Positions 7,714-14,167 of a stretch of 37,339 nucleotides of DNA are shown here, piece by piece; the stretch's first letter is position 1, and each line of letters starts with the position of its first letter. Location of the stretch: assembly GCA_000432135.1 (NCBI GenBank), contig HF990638.1:1-37339 (forward strand), written 5' to 3'. The DNA comes from Firmicutes bacterium CAG:124 (GTDB lineage Bacteria > Bacillota > Clostridia > Oscillospirales > Oscillospiraceae). The translations under genes were made by a program, and so were the position numbers. The notes under the pieces were generated by a model that worked only from the letters and a program-made list of their open reading frames with translations, did not search any database and had not been told where the DNA came from.

Positions 7714-7860
7714 GGCGCTTTTCCTCCCCCGGAAAGCGCCGTCCGGAAAGCTGCACAACCCATGTGCTTTCCGGGCAGTCTGCGCAGATCCCCCTCTGCG
7801 GTGTGCTGTCAACAAAAAGAGCCCCCTTCGGCGTTGGGAACCGCCGAAGGGGGATTTTTT
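7714..7860 (+). ncRNA. Candidate B12-regulated small RNA with two UCCCCC hexaloops
   Basis: Read-through of T1 would yield about 150 bases ending at a strong terminator. Three hairpins precede it. Hairpin A (7714-7740) is a 10-bp stem with one bulge and loop TCCCCC (7725-7730). Hairpin B (7743-7774) is a 9-bp stem with a 14-base loop. Hairpin C (7783-7800) is a 6-bp stem and again has loop TCCCCC (7789-7794). The only plus-strand ATG frame lacks a ribosome site and runs through the terminator, so coding is unlikely. Exposed C-rich loops are known in Gram-positive regulatory RNAs to pair with Shine-Dalgarno sequences. That function is inferred; expression is not shown. Confidence 0.45.
7822..7860. 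terminator. Strong bidirectional terminator (T2)
   Basis: A 12-bp stem (CCCCCTTCGGCG and CGCCGAAGGGGG) with an 8-base loop, followed by ATTTTTT on the plus strand and CTCTTTTTG on the minus strand. It closes the riboswitch RNA from the left and the kinase gene from the right. Confidence 0.85.
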
Positions 7861-7883
7861 GCGATGAAATAGCGATAGGAAGG

Positions 7884-8960
7884 TTATGTCCGGCAGCGGG
7901 AGCCGGCCGTTTCCAGCAGGATCTGCTGCATCTGCGGCCATTGCGCTTCCATGTCCGCCGCGAGCCGCAGCTGCGCGCGGCAGCGGTCGAGGTTCTGCGC
8001 TGGCCGGTCGATCTTGAAATAGACATCGCCGTCCAGATAGTCCTTCAAAAAGCGCATACCAAGCTCGATCGTGATGATCTTTGCGCCAAGCGGAAGAACG
8101 CTGATCTCATTTTCTGTCAGTGCGTGCCCGCAGGCGTCAAGATAGCCCTCCAGAAATGCCCGGTAAAGATCAAGACGCAGGAAGACCTTCGAAAGATCCG
8201 TCTCATCCTCCGCAGCCGAGGACGCGCCGAAGCGCACAGCGTCGCCAAAGTCATAGGCCGAAAGCCCGGGCATGACGGTATCGAGATCGAGCACGCTTCT
8301 TGCAAGGCCCGTTTTTTCGTCCAGCAGGACGTTATTGAGCTTCGTGTCGTTGTGCGTCACCCGCAGCGGCAGCGCGCCGCTGCGCAGCATCCGGCAGAGC
8401 GTGCCAAGCTGCTGCTCACGGGCGGAAATGAACGCAAGCTCCGGCCCGGCCTCCCGGACGCGGCCGCAGGCGTCGGCCTCCACTGAAACGCGCAGCTGGC
8501 AGAGCCGGTCCTCGGTGTCGTGAAAGCGGGGGATCGTCTCGTGGAGCGTGGCGGCGGGGAAATCGGCCAGCGCCTGCTGGAACTTGCCGAAGGCGACCGC
8601 CGCCTGATAAAAGTCGTTGCAGTCGCGCGGCGCCTCGAGACTGAGGCCGCCGGAGATATAATCATAGGCCCGCCAGAATTCCCCCTGTGCGTCGACGGCA
8701 TATTTTCTGCCGCCCCTGGCTGTGCAGAGGCGGATCATTTCCAGTCCGGTGTTCTTCTTTGCGATAAAGCGCGAAACTGCGTCAATATTCTCGATCAGCT
8801 CCTCCGGGTGCCGGAACGCGACGCGGTTGATGCGCTGGAGCGTATAGACCCTTCCGCTGCTGCAGGTGACGCGGAAGGTGCGGTTGATATGGCCGTTTCC
8901 AAACGGCTCGCAGGAGACGGGCGTTCCGTCCAGACAAAACTGCTGTAAGACCTGTTCCAT
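7884..8960 (-). CDS. N-acetylhexosamine 1-kinase-like phosphotransferase (NahK/APH family)
   Basis: Sugar kinase of the aminoglycoside-phosphotransferase fold. Its closest recognisable relative is bifidobacterial NahK, which phosphorylates GlcNAc/GalNAc at C1 during mucin and milk-glycan salvage. The 358 residues match NahK length (about 359). Seen are a nucleotide-binding N-lobe (GNGHINRTF), the catalytic loop HNDTKLNNVLLDE, and the metal-binding segment LDLDTVMPGLSAYDFGDAVRF, which closely follows the NahK pattern. The start at 8960 has only a weak ribosome site (AAAAGG at about 12 bases). It has its own promoter at 9014-9042 and stands alone, so pathway partners such as a lacto-N-biose phosphorylase are not visible. 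Family assignment is firm; the substrate is inferred. Confidence 0.82.
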   Translation of the reverse strand: MEQVLQQFCLDGTPVSCEPFGNGHINRTFRVTCSSGRVYTLQRINRVAFRHPEELIENIDAVSRFIAKKNTGLEMIRLCTARGGRKYAVDAQGEFWRAYDYISGGLSLEAPRDCNDFYQAAVAFGKFQQALADFPAATLHETIPRFHDTEDRLCQLRVSVEADACGRVREAGPELAFISAREQQLGTLCRMLRSGALPLRVTHNDTKLNNVLLDEKTGLARSVLDLDTVMPGLSAYDFGDAVRFGASSAAEDETDLSKVFLRLDLYRAFLEGYLDACGHALTENEISVLPLGAKIITIELGMRFLKDYLDGDVYFKIDRPAQNLDRCRAQLRLAADMEAQWPQMQQILLETAGSRCRT

Positions 8961-9013
8961 ACCTGATCTGACCTTTTCTCTTTGCTGCGCCCTGTAAACA
9001 GGACGTTCTTTCT

Positions 9014-9042
9014 ATTCTATCCGTTTTGCCCCCAAATTGCAA
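9014..9042 (-). promoter_or_regulatory. Promoter of the NahK-like kinase gene
   Basis: On the minus strand TTGCAA (9037-9042), a 17-base spacer and TAGAAT (9014-9019), about 55 bases before the start codon. Confidence 0.65.
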
Positions 9043-9064
9043 CCTCCAAGGCAAAAAACGCGCC

Positions 9065-9088
9065 CGGCTTTGTGAGAATACAAGGCCG
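9065..9088 (-). terminator. Hairpin/terminator, probably of the P-type ATPase operon
   Basis: A 9-bp stem with one G-U pair (CGGCTTTGT and ACAAGGCCG). On the minus strand GGGCGCG and then TTTTTTG follow. It is now 340 bases from the ATPase stop, with the MITE-like element and two palindromes lying between. Confidence 0.5.
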
Positions 9089-9093
9089 AGCCT

Positions 9094-9255
9094 AGGGTGT
9101 ATCTGAAAACTCATGATGTGACCGGCAGCGAGGGATTTTTGCGTTGCGCAAGACATTTTTTCGCAGGAATACTGACGTATTTCAAGGAAAAATGACGCGG
9201 CGCACCGCAAAAAGGCCCGCTGTCCGGGTGCGTTGGGAGTTTTCAGATACACCCT
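9094..9255. mobile_element. MITE-like element with 19-bp terminal inverted repeats
   Basis: The ends are perfect 19-bp inverted repeats (9094-9112 and 9237-9255, AGGGTGTATCTGAAAACTC and its complement). If the element core is 9095-9254, it is flanked on both sides by TA, as for Tc1/mariner-IS630-type insertions. The interior is itself an imperfect palindrome: 9121-9150 resembles the complement of about 9199-9228. The whole unit of about 160 bp could fold into one long hairpin. It has no open frame, so it would depend on a transposase supplied elsewhere. Confidence 0.7.
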
Positions 9256-9284
9256 AAATAGCGCCGCAAAACCGCACCTGATGC

Positions 9285-9404
9285 GCAGGGGCGGACGACT
9301 CTGTCCGCCTGCACGAAATGTCTCATGCTTCAAAAATCTATGGCAAAACCGAAGGCACAAGCTCATTTCGTTGCAGGGGCCGATGCCTGCATCGGTCCCT
9401 GCAA
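9285..9404. repeat. Two REP-like intergenic palindromes
   Basis: The first (9285-9312) is GCAGG-GGCGGAC, loop GACTCT, GTCCGCC-TGC. The second (9371-9404) is a 15-bp hairpin with one G-T pair and loop CCTG. Neither has a U tract. Palindromes of the form GCAGGGGC...GCCCCTGC are common between genes in this bacterial group. Apart from these and the MITE-like element, nothing coding is seen in 8961-9430. Confidence 0.55.
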
Positions 9405-9430
9405 AACACATACGACAAAGGCACTTGTGC

Positions 9431-11521
9431 TCAGAGCTTCTTTTTATCCGGCAGCAGATTCGTCATGCTCTTTAAGCTGATGGCGAGCGTAGACGCGTTG
9501 TGCAGGAGCGCCGAGGTCGTCGGCGGCAGGAGTCCGGCCACGCCGAAGACGATCAGACCAAGGTTGAAGCCGACGATGAAGCGGTAATTGCGGTGGATGC
9601 GGCCCATGAGGGCCTCGCTGATTCTGCGCAGCGTGACAAGCTCGAACAGATCCTCCGACGCGATGGTGATGTCGGCGATCTCCCGCGCGATAGCCGCGCC
9701 GGTCGAAATGGCGACGCCCGCGTCGGCCTCAGACAGGGCAGGGGAGTCGTTCACGCCGTCGCCGATCATGATAACGGTGCGGCCCGCAGCCTTTTCCCGG
9801 CGGATGAACGCGGCCTTGTCCTCAGGCAGGACCTCGGCGTAGAATTCGTCCACGCCGACCTCTTCCGCGACGGACGCGGCAGTCCGGCGGTTATCGCCGG
9901 TCATCATGACGACCTTGCTGATGCCGCAGGCGTGCAGCGCGCGGATAGCGTCCTTTGCCTCGGCGCGCAGCGGGTCGAAGATGCAGATGACGGCGGCAAG
10001 CTCGCCCGCGATGCACAGATACAGATGTGAATACTGCGCGGGCAGGGAATCAAATTTTTCCCGTTCGTCCTCCGGGATGGTGCAGCCCTCGTCTTCAAAG
10101 ACGAAGTGCGCACTGCCGATGAGCACCTTTTTGCCCTCGACCATGCTGGAAATGCCGTGCGCGACGACATACTGCACCTGCGAATGGTATTCCTCGTGCT
10201 TGAGCCCCTGCTTCTTGGCCTCCTCCACAACGGCGTTGGCCATCGAATGCGGGTAATGCTCCTCAAGGCAGGCGGCCAGACGCAGCATTTCCGTCTCCTC
10301 ATGTCCGCCGAAGGGCACGATCTGCGCGACCTTCGGCTCGGCGTAGGTCAGTGTCCCGGTCTTGTCGAACACGACCGTATCCGCCTTCGCCACAGCCTCC
10401 AGAAACCGTCCGCCCTTGACAGAAATATGATAGCTGCTGCTCTCACGCATGGCCGAGAGCACCGCGATGGGCATGGCCAGCTTCAGCGCGCACGAGAAGT
10501 CGACCATCAGAACAGCCAGCATCTTCGTTACGTTGCGCGTGACGAGATACGTCAGCGCCGTGCCGCCCAGCGTATACGGGACCAGCCGGTCGGCAAGGCG
10601 CGCAGCCTTGTCCTCGGCAGTGGACTTGAGCTTTTCCGATTCCTCGATCATGTGCACGATGCGGTCGTACCGGCCTCCGCCGAGCGCCTTTTCCACGTTT
10701 ACAATGCACTCGCCCTCTTCCACGACCGTCCCGGCATAGACATAGCTGCCCTCGCGCTTCGGCGCGGGCATGGACTCACCGGTGATGGACGCCTGGTTGA
10801 CCGTCGCCTCGCCGGAGACGACCTTGCCGTCGAGCGGAATGAGATTGCCGGTGCGCACGATCATCCGGTCGCCGGGCTTCACATCGCCGATGGGGACGAG
10901 CAGCTCGGTTTCGCCGGACTGCAGCCATACCTTGTCGACGTTCAGCGCCATCGCACCGGCCAGATCGGCGACAGACTTCTTGTGCGTCCACTCCTCCAGA
11001 ATTTCACCCAGCCGCAGCATGAACATGACGGAGCCTGCGGTGTCGAAGTCGCCGCGCACCATCGAGACGGTCACGGCCGTCGCGTCGAGCACGGCGACAG
11101 AGAGTTTGCCGTGCAGCAGGGCACTGAGTCCTGCGCGGATGTATTTGACCGAGCGGAACAGCGCGATGGCCGTCTGCACCGGAACCGGCAGGAACAGCCG
11201 CGAGAACGCGCGGCGGCAGACGGTAAAGACGAGCTTGTCCTCATACTCGCGGTTGAGCGCGCGGGACGTATGCTCCGGCAGGCGGGCAAGCGCCCGCTCT
11301 GACGTGAACGAGAAGGACGAGAGCGCCCGCACGATATCCGCACGCGGGCAGGTATAGGTGATGACGGCGTCCTGCGTCCGGTCGAAGACCTTGACGGACA
11401 CGACACCGGCAACGCCCTTCAGATCATATTCCAACAGATCCGCTTCGCGCAGCGACATCCGGCGAAGCGCGAGATGCACGCGCATACGCCCGGGCGTCTC
11501 ATGCAGAATGTTACACTTCAT
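9431..11521 (-). CDS. Heavy-metal P-type ATPase, CtpC-like (P1B)
   Basis: ATP-driven metal exporter in the membrane, 696 residues. Visible are a degenerate N-terminal metal-binding-like domain (about 1-75, without the CxxC of classical HMA domains), the actuator motif TGES, the phosphorylation motif DKTGTLT with Asp386, the nucleotide-domain Pro-His region (HYPHSMANAVVEEA) and the hinge MIGDGVNDSPAL. The transmembrane metal site is SCA (about residues 343-345, DFSCALKLAMP) instead of CPC, a variant typical of the manganese/zinc CtpC-like group. The start at 11521 has GGAGGT at 12 bases, a long spacing. The small gene 11591-11851 lies upstream in the same operon, with an intrinsic-terminator-like hairpin between them. 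Metal specificity is inferred. Confidence 0.92.
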   Translation of the reverse strand: MKCNILHETPGRMRVHLALRRMSLREADLLEYDLKGVAGVVSVKVFDRTQDAVITYTCPRADIVRALSSFSFTSERALARLPEHTSRALNREYEDKLVFTVCRRAFSRLFLPVPVQTAIALFRSVKYIRAGLSALLHGKLSVAVLDATAVTVSMVRGDFDTAGSVMFMLRLGEILEEWTHKKSVADLAGAMALNVDKVWLQSGETELLVPIGDVKPGDRMIVRTGNLIPLDGKVVSGEATVNQASITGESMPAPKREGSYVYAGTVVEEGECIVNVEKALGGGRYDRIVHMIEESEKLKSTAEDKAARLADRLVPYTLGGTALTYLVTRNVTKMLAVLMVDFSCALKLAMPIAVLSAMRESSSYHISVKGGRFLEAVAKADTVVFDKTGTLTYAEPKVAQIVPFGGHEETEMLRLAACLEEHYPHSMANAVVEEAKKQGLKHEEYHSQVQYVVAHGISSMVEGKKVLIGSAHFVFEDEGCTIPEDEREKFDSLPAQYSHLYLCIAGELAAVICIFDPLRAEAKDAIRALHACGISKVVMMTGDNRRTAASVAEEVGVDEFYAEVLPEDKAAFIRREKAAGRTVIMIGDGVNDSPALSEADAGVAISTGAAIAREIADITIASEDLFELVTLRRISEALMGRIHRNYRFIVGFNLGLIVFGVAGLLPPTTSALLHNASTLAISLKSMTNLLPDKKKL

Positions 11522-11548
11522 ATGCTGATTTGTACCTCCGAAAAACAG

Positions 11549-11570
11549 AAGAGCCGCAAAAACGGCTCTT
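11549..11570 (-). terminator. Intra-operon terminator/attenuator before the ATPase gene
   Basis: An 8-bp stem (AAGAGCCG and CGGCTCTT) with a 6-base loop. On the minus strand it is followed by CTGTTTTTC and then the ATPase ribosome site. It probably sets the ratio of small protein to ATPase. Confidence 0.6.
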
Positions 11571-11590
11571 CCTTTGCAAACCTAACGGGC

Positions 11591-11851
11591 TTATTCCGCG
11601 TCCGAAGCGGTATCCTCGATCACCTCAGGTGCAGCCTCGGCAGCGCGGCGGTCGTTGATGGCCTTGGCGTCTGCGTAGACATCGTCCGCACCCTCACGCA
11701 CGGTCGTCACGGCCTGCATGACGCAGTCCTTGGCGCGCAGAACGGCTGCGGTGGTGTGCGCGTAAACGCTCTTTGCTTCCTTGCTGCTGAGGATCTTCAG
11801 ACCGGCGGTGCCAAACAGAACGCCAGCCGCGAACAAACCAAGATGTTTCAT
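11591..11851 (-). CDS. Small one-helix protein (DUF6110-like) partnered with P-type ATPase
   Basis: An 86-residue protein. The ATG at 11851 follows AGGAGG by 8 bases; 19 extra open codons upstream are rejected. A glycine-rich transmembrane helix (GLFAAGVLFGTAGLKIL) is followed by an amphipathic, charged helical tail (TTAAVLRAKDCVMQAVTTV, then REGADDVYADAKAINDRRAA) and an acidic end. I believe this is the DUF6110 type, from memory. The layout and its place before a CtpC-like ATPase strongly resemble mycobacterial PacL (DUF1490) proteins, which stabilise CtpC, CtpG and CtpV in the membrane. The His/Asp metal-binding end of PacL1 is absent; a single Cys sits in RAKDCVM. Partnership with the ATPase is inferred. 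Confidence 0.8.
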   Translation of the reverse strand: MKHLGLFAAGVLFGTAGLKILSSKEAKSVYAHTTAAVLRAKDCVMQAVTTVREGADDVYADAKAINDRRAAEAAPEVIEDTASDAE

Positions 11852-11889
11852 AAAATGTACCTCCTGTTCTGGATTGCTGCCGCACTCAA

Positions 11890-11965
11890 TGTTAGATACG
11901 GCTAACAAAAATTAAACACATTTAATTTTCAGCGAGATAATACCACACATTCCCTGAAAATGCAA
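11890..11965 (-). promoter_or_regulatory. Promoter with two palindromic operators for the metal-ATPase operon
   Basis: On the minus strand TTGCAT (11960-11965), a 17-base spacer and TATTAT (11937-11942). Two perfect inverted repeats cover the predicted start: AAAATTAAA-N4-TTTAATTTT (11908-11929) and, touching it, TGTTAG-N6-CTAACA (11890-11907). The second resembles DtxR/MntR-type half-sites (TTAG and CTAA), which fits metal-responsive repression. The regulator is not encoded in the window. Confidence 0.6.
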
Positions 11966-13047
11966 GCCCATATCCGTAAAAAAACTATGAATTGTGCGAA
12001 AAACGCAGCCCTCGAAAGGGCTGCGTTCTGGTCAGTCAGTCCGCGATCAGCGCGGCCATGTCCGCGGCGCTGATCTGATAGACCGCACCGTCGATCCCGT
12101 TTTTCCGCAGCGCATCCAGAACGGCGGCCCGGTCCTACCGGCCGCCGGGGACCGGCGGCCCGGTAATACCGGCAGCCGGTGAGCGCGCCGGTGATCGCCT
12201 CGGCGGAGAGCGTGGAGAAGAAATCGCCCCAGACGGACGCACTGCGGATCACGCCGCGCTGCACGTCCAGCCGGAACGTGAGTTTGCCGCCTGGGAAGCG
12301 GCCTGTGCGTTCAAGATTGAAGCGCGGATTCTTGCCGTAGATCGCGTCCCATGCGGCGAATTTCTCCTGCGCCAGCTGGTTGATGCGCGCGTCGTCCTCC
12401 GGAGTGACGGTATAGGTATCCGTGCTGCCGCGCATCAGATGGCGCACCATGCAGGATTTGAACTCCTCCCCAGAAAGCCTGCGCGGCAGATGCTCGGAGA
12501 TATTCGTCACGCGGTCGCGCACGGATTTGATGCTCTTGGAGAGAATTTTATAGGGGTCGACCGTGGTGGACGCGACCATCTGCTCGATGTTCGTGTCATA
12601 GAGCAAAGAGCCATGGTGCACAATACAGTCGCCCAGACGGTACTGCGCGTTGCCGGAAAATTTCCTGCCGTCGATCAGCAGATCGTTGCGGCCATTGAAG
12701 CTGGCATCCGCGCCCAGCTCGCGCACGGCGTCCACAACGGGACCGATATACTGCGCGAATTCAATCTGCTGCTCCGGCGAGTGCTCAACGAACGTGAACT
12801 GCCAGCCGCCGAGATCGGTGTAGATCGTCCCGCCGCCGGACATACGGCGCACGAGATGGATCCCGTGCGCGTCGGCATACGGCTTGTTGATCTCCTCGAG
12901 AATATTCTGGTACTTGCCGACCATCAGCGTCGGCGTTGTGCGCCAGAAGAGGAAAACCGTATCGGGCAGGCGCTTTTCCGTGGCAAAATAGTTCTCAAGG
13001 CCAAAATTATAGTAAACGTCGGTCGAACCCGTCTCAATATAGATCAT
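11929..13047 (-). CDS. lplA: Lipoate-protein ligase A paralogue, frameshifted near its C-terminus
   Basis: Attaches lipoate (or octanoate) to lipoyl domains through an acyl-AMP intermediate. The ATG at 13047 overlaps the end of lipA by 14 bases and has GGAGG at 6 bases. The catalytic domain is intact, with RRMSGGGTIYTDLGG for lipoate binding and DGRKFSGNAQ holding the lysine. The accessory C-terminal domain is normal up to GCRYYRAA (about residue 296) and then turns into nonsense through a 31-bp insertion at 12123-12164. Without it the frame would continue VLDALRKNG to AALIAD and stop at 12036, giving 326 residues, just before the operon terminator. As sequenced, the frame runs through that terminator into the next promoter (372 residues). 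The tail loss may or may not abolish activity; assembly error is possible. Confidence 0.85.
   Translation of the reverse strand: MIYIETGSTDVYYNFGLENYFATEKRLPDTVFLFWRTTPTLMVGKYQNILEEINKPYADAHGIHLVRRMSGGGTIYTDLGGWQFTFVEHSPEQQIEFAQYIGPVVDAVRELGADASFNGRNDLLIDGRKFSGNAQYRLGDCIVHHGSLLYDTNIEQMVASTTVDPYKILSKSIKSVRDRVTNISEHLPRRLSGEEFKSCMVRHLMRGSTDTYTVTPEDDARINQLAQEKFAAWDAIYGKNPRFNLERTGRFPGGKLTFRLDVQRGVIRSASVWGDFFSTLSAEAITGALTGCRYYRAAGPRRPVGPGRRSGCAAEKRDRRCGLSDQRRGHGRADRGLTDQNAALSRAAFFAQFIVFLRIWACIFRECVVLSR
12002..12027 (-). terminator. Terminator of the lipoyl operon
   Basis: A perfect 11-bp stem (AACGCAGCCCT and AGGGCTGCGTT) around CGAA, followed on the minus strand by TTTTCGC. It sits 8 bases after the TGA at 12036-12038 that ends the undisturbed lplA frame. 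Confidence 0.8.
12123..12164 (-). repeat. 31-bp quasi-palindromic duplication in lplA
   Basis: GGCGGCCCGGT occurs at 12123-12133 and again at 12154-12164, separated by 20 bases. The segment 12136-12165 is a near-perfect palindrome (TACCGGCCGCCGG and CCGGCGGCCCGGTA). Added length is 31 bp, not a multiple of three. The structure suggests template switching at a GC-rich hairpin during replication. Confidence 0.85.
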
Positions 13048-13894
13048 GCACGTCCTCCAGCGCCTCCCACGCGCGGTAGGAGCTGCGGGCCAGCGGCGCG
13101 GAGGCCACATAGCGGAAGCCCTTACTTAGCGCCAGCTGCTTATAGCGCGCAAAATCCTCCGGCGTTGCGTACCGGTCGAGCTTCCAGTGCTTTTCCGACG
13201 GCTGGAGATACTGTCCGATCGTCAGAATGTCGCAGCCGGTGGCCAGAATATCATCCATGAGGACCGAGATCTGCTCGTCTGTCTCTCCGAGGCCGACCAT
13301 GAATCCGGTCTTGGTCAGGATCGTCGGATCCTTTTCCTTTACATAGCGCAGAACGCCCAGCGTCCGCTCATAGCCCGCCTGCGGGCGGACGGCCTTCTGA
13401 AGCTCTTTGACCGTCTCAATATTCAGATTGAACACATCCGGATGCGCGGCGATGACAATGTCGGCGGCCTCATGGCTGCCCTTCATGTCGCTCGTCAGCG
13501 TCTCGACCGTCGTGCCGGGGCACAGCGCGCGGATGGCGCGGACGGTCTTCGCAAAGTGCTCCGCGCCGCCGTCCGGCAAATCATCGCGCGTCGAGCAGGT
13601 CAGAACGACGTGGCGCAGCCCCAGCTTTTTTGCCGCCTGCGCGACGTTTTCCGGCTCGTCCGGGTCGGGGGGCAGGGGCTTGCCGCACGTGACGTTGCAG
13701 AACCGGCAGTTGCGGGTGCAGACATCGCCGAGGATCATAAACGTGGCGGTGTGCTTCTGATAGCACTCGCCGAGATTCGGACAGTTTGCCGCCTTGCAGA
13801 CCGTGTTGAGCTTCAGATCGCGCATCAGCTCCGCAACCTCGCTCACGGCCTGCTGGTTATAACGGACGCGCAGCCATTCAGGTTTCCGTTCCAT
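13034..13894 (-). CDS. lipA: Lipoyl synthase (radical SAM)
   Basis: Inserts two sulfurs into octanoyl groups already bound to lipoyl domains. The ATG at 13894 follows GCGGGAG by 5 bases; a longer open N-terminus is Arg-rich nonsense. The auxiliary cluster is C33-x4-C38-x5-C44 (CKAANCPNLGEC), the radical SAM cluster is C59-x3-C63-x2-C66 (CTRNCRFC), and the C-terminal RSSY supplies the serine ligand of the auxiliary cluster. At 286 residues it is of usual length. It lies between the free lipoyl-domain gene (14 bases upstream) and the frameshifted lplA (overlapping), so all are expected on one mRNA. Confidence 0.97.
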   Translation of the reverse strand: MERKPEWLRVRYNQQAVSEVAELMRDLKLNTVCKAANCPNLGECYQKHTATFMILGDVCTRNCRFCNVTCGKPLPPDPDEPENVAQAAKKLGLRHVVLTCSTRDDLPDGGAEHFAKTVRAIRALCPGTTVETLTSDMKGSHEAADIVIAAHPDVFNLNIETVKELQKAVRPQAGYERTLGVLRYVKEKDPTILTKTGFMVGLGETDEQISVLMDDILATGCDILTIGQYLQPSEKHWKLDRYATPEDFARYKQLALSKGFRYVASAPLARSSYRAWEALEDVHDLY

Positions 13895-13908
13895 TCCGTC
13901 TCCCGCCT

Positions 13909-14148
13909 TTACTTCGTTTCGACGATCGCGACCGGGGCCAGCGCGTCGATGGTGTCGCCCTCCTCGCACAGCTGACGGCGCAGAATGCCGTCCTCCGTGG
14001 CCTCAATCTGGTTGACGACCTTGTCCGTCTCGATCTCGTACAGGGCGTCGCCCTTGTGGATCTCGTCGCCCTCGTCCTTGAGCCAGGCGCACAGAACGCC
14101 GCTCTTCATTTCGGGCTGCAATTTCGGCATAACAAGCTGCTTTTCCAT
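13909..14148 (-). CDS. Stand-alone lipoyl-domain protein
   Basis: A 79-residue protein that is only one biotin/lipoyl-attachment domain. The modified residue should be Lys43 in the turn EIETDKVV, the E2-type lipoyl motif; the preceding MPKLQPEMKSG stretch is the usual first strand of 2-oxoacid dehydrogenase lipoyl domains. The ATG at 14148 follows AAGGAG by 9 bases, while a TTG two codons upstream is less well placed. No E1, E2 catalytic or E3 gene adjoins it. It may be the carrier on which lipA and the ligases of the same operon act, or a mobile arm for a complex encoded elsewhere. It lacks the longer GcvH fold. Confidence 0.88.
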   Translation of the reverse strand: MEKQLVMPKLQPEMKSGVLCAWLKDEGDEIHKGDALYEIETDKVVNQIEATEDGILRRQLCEEGDTIDALAPVAIVETK

Positions 14149-14167
14149 AATCAAATGCTCCTTTTCA

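Noticed and set aside
7714..7860. ANTAR-target dual hairpins, as in EutX or Rli55
   Set aside because: ANTAR sites need paired hexaloops with A at position 1 and G at position 4; the loops here are TCCCCC.
7762..7869. A 36-codon ORF starting ATG TGC TTT after the riboswitch
   Set aside because: No ribosome site, it lies within hairpins, and it reads straight through terminator T2.
10106..11302. A 398-codon plus-strand frame across the P-type ATPase
   Set aside because: Antisense shadow; no start signal and composition typical of complementary GC-rich coding DNA.
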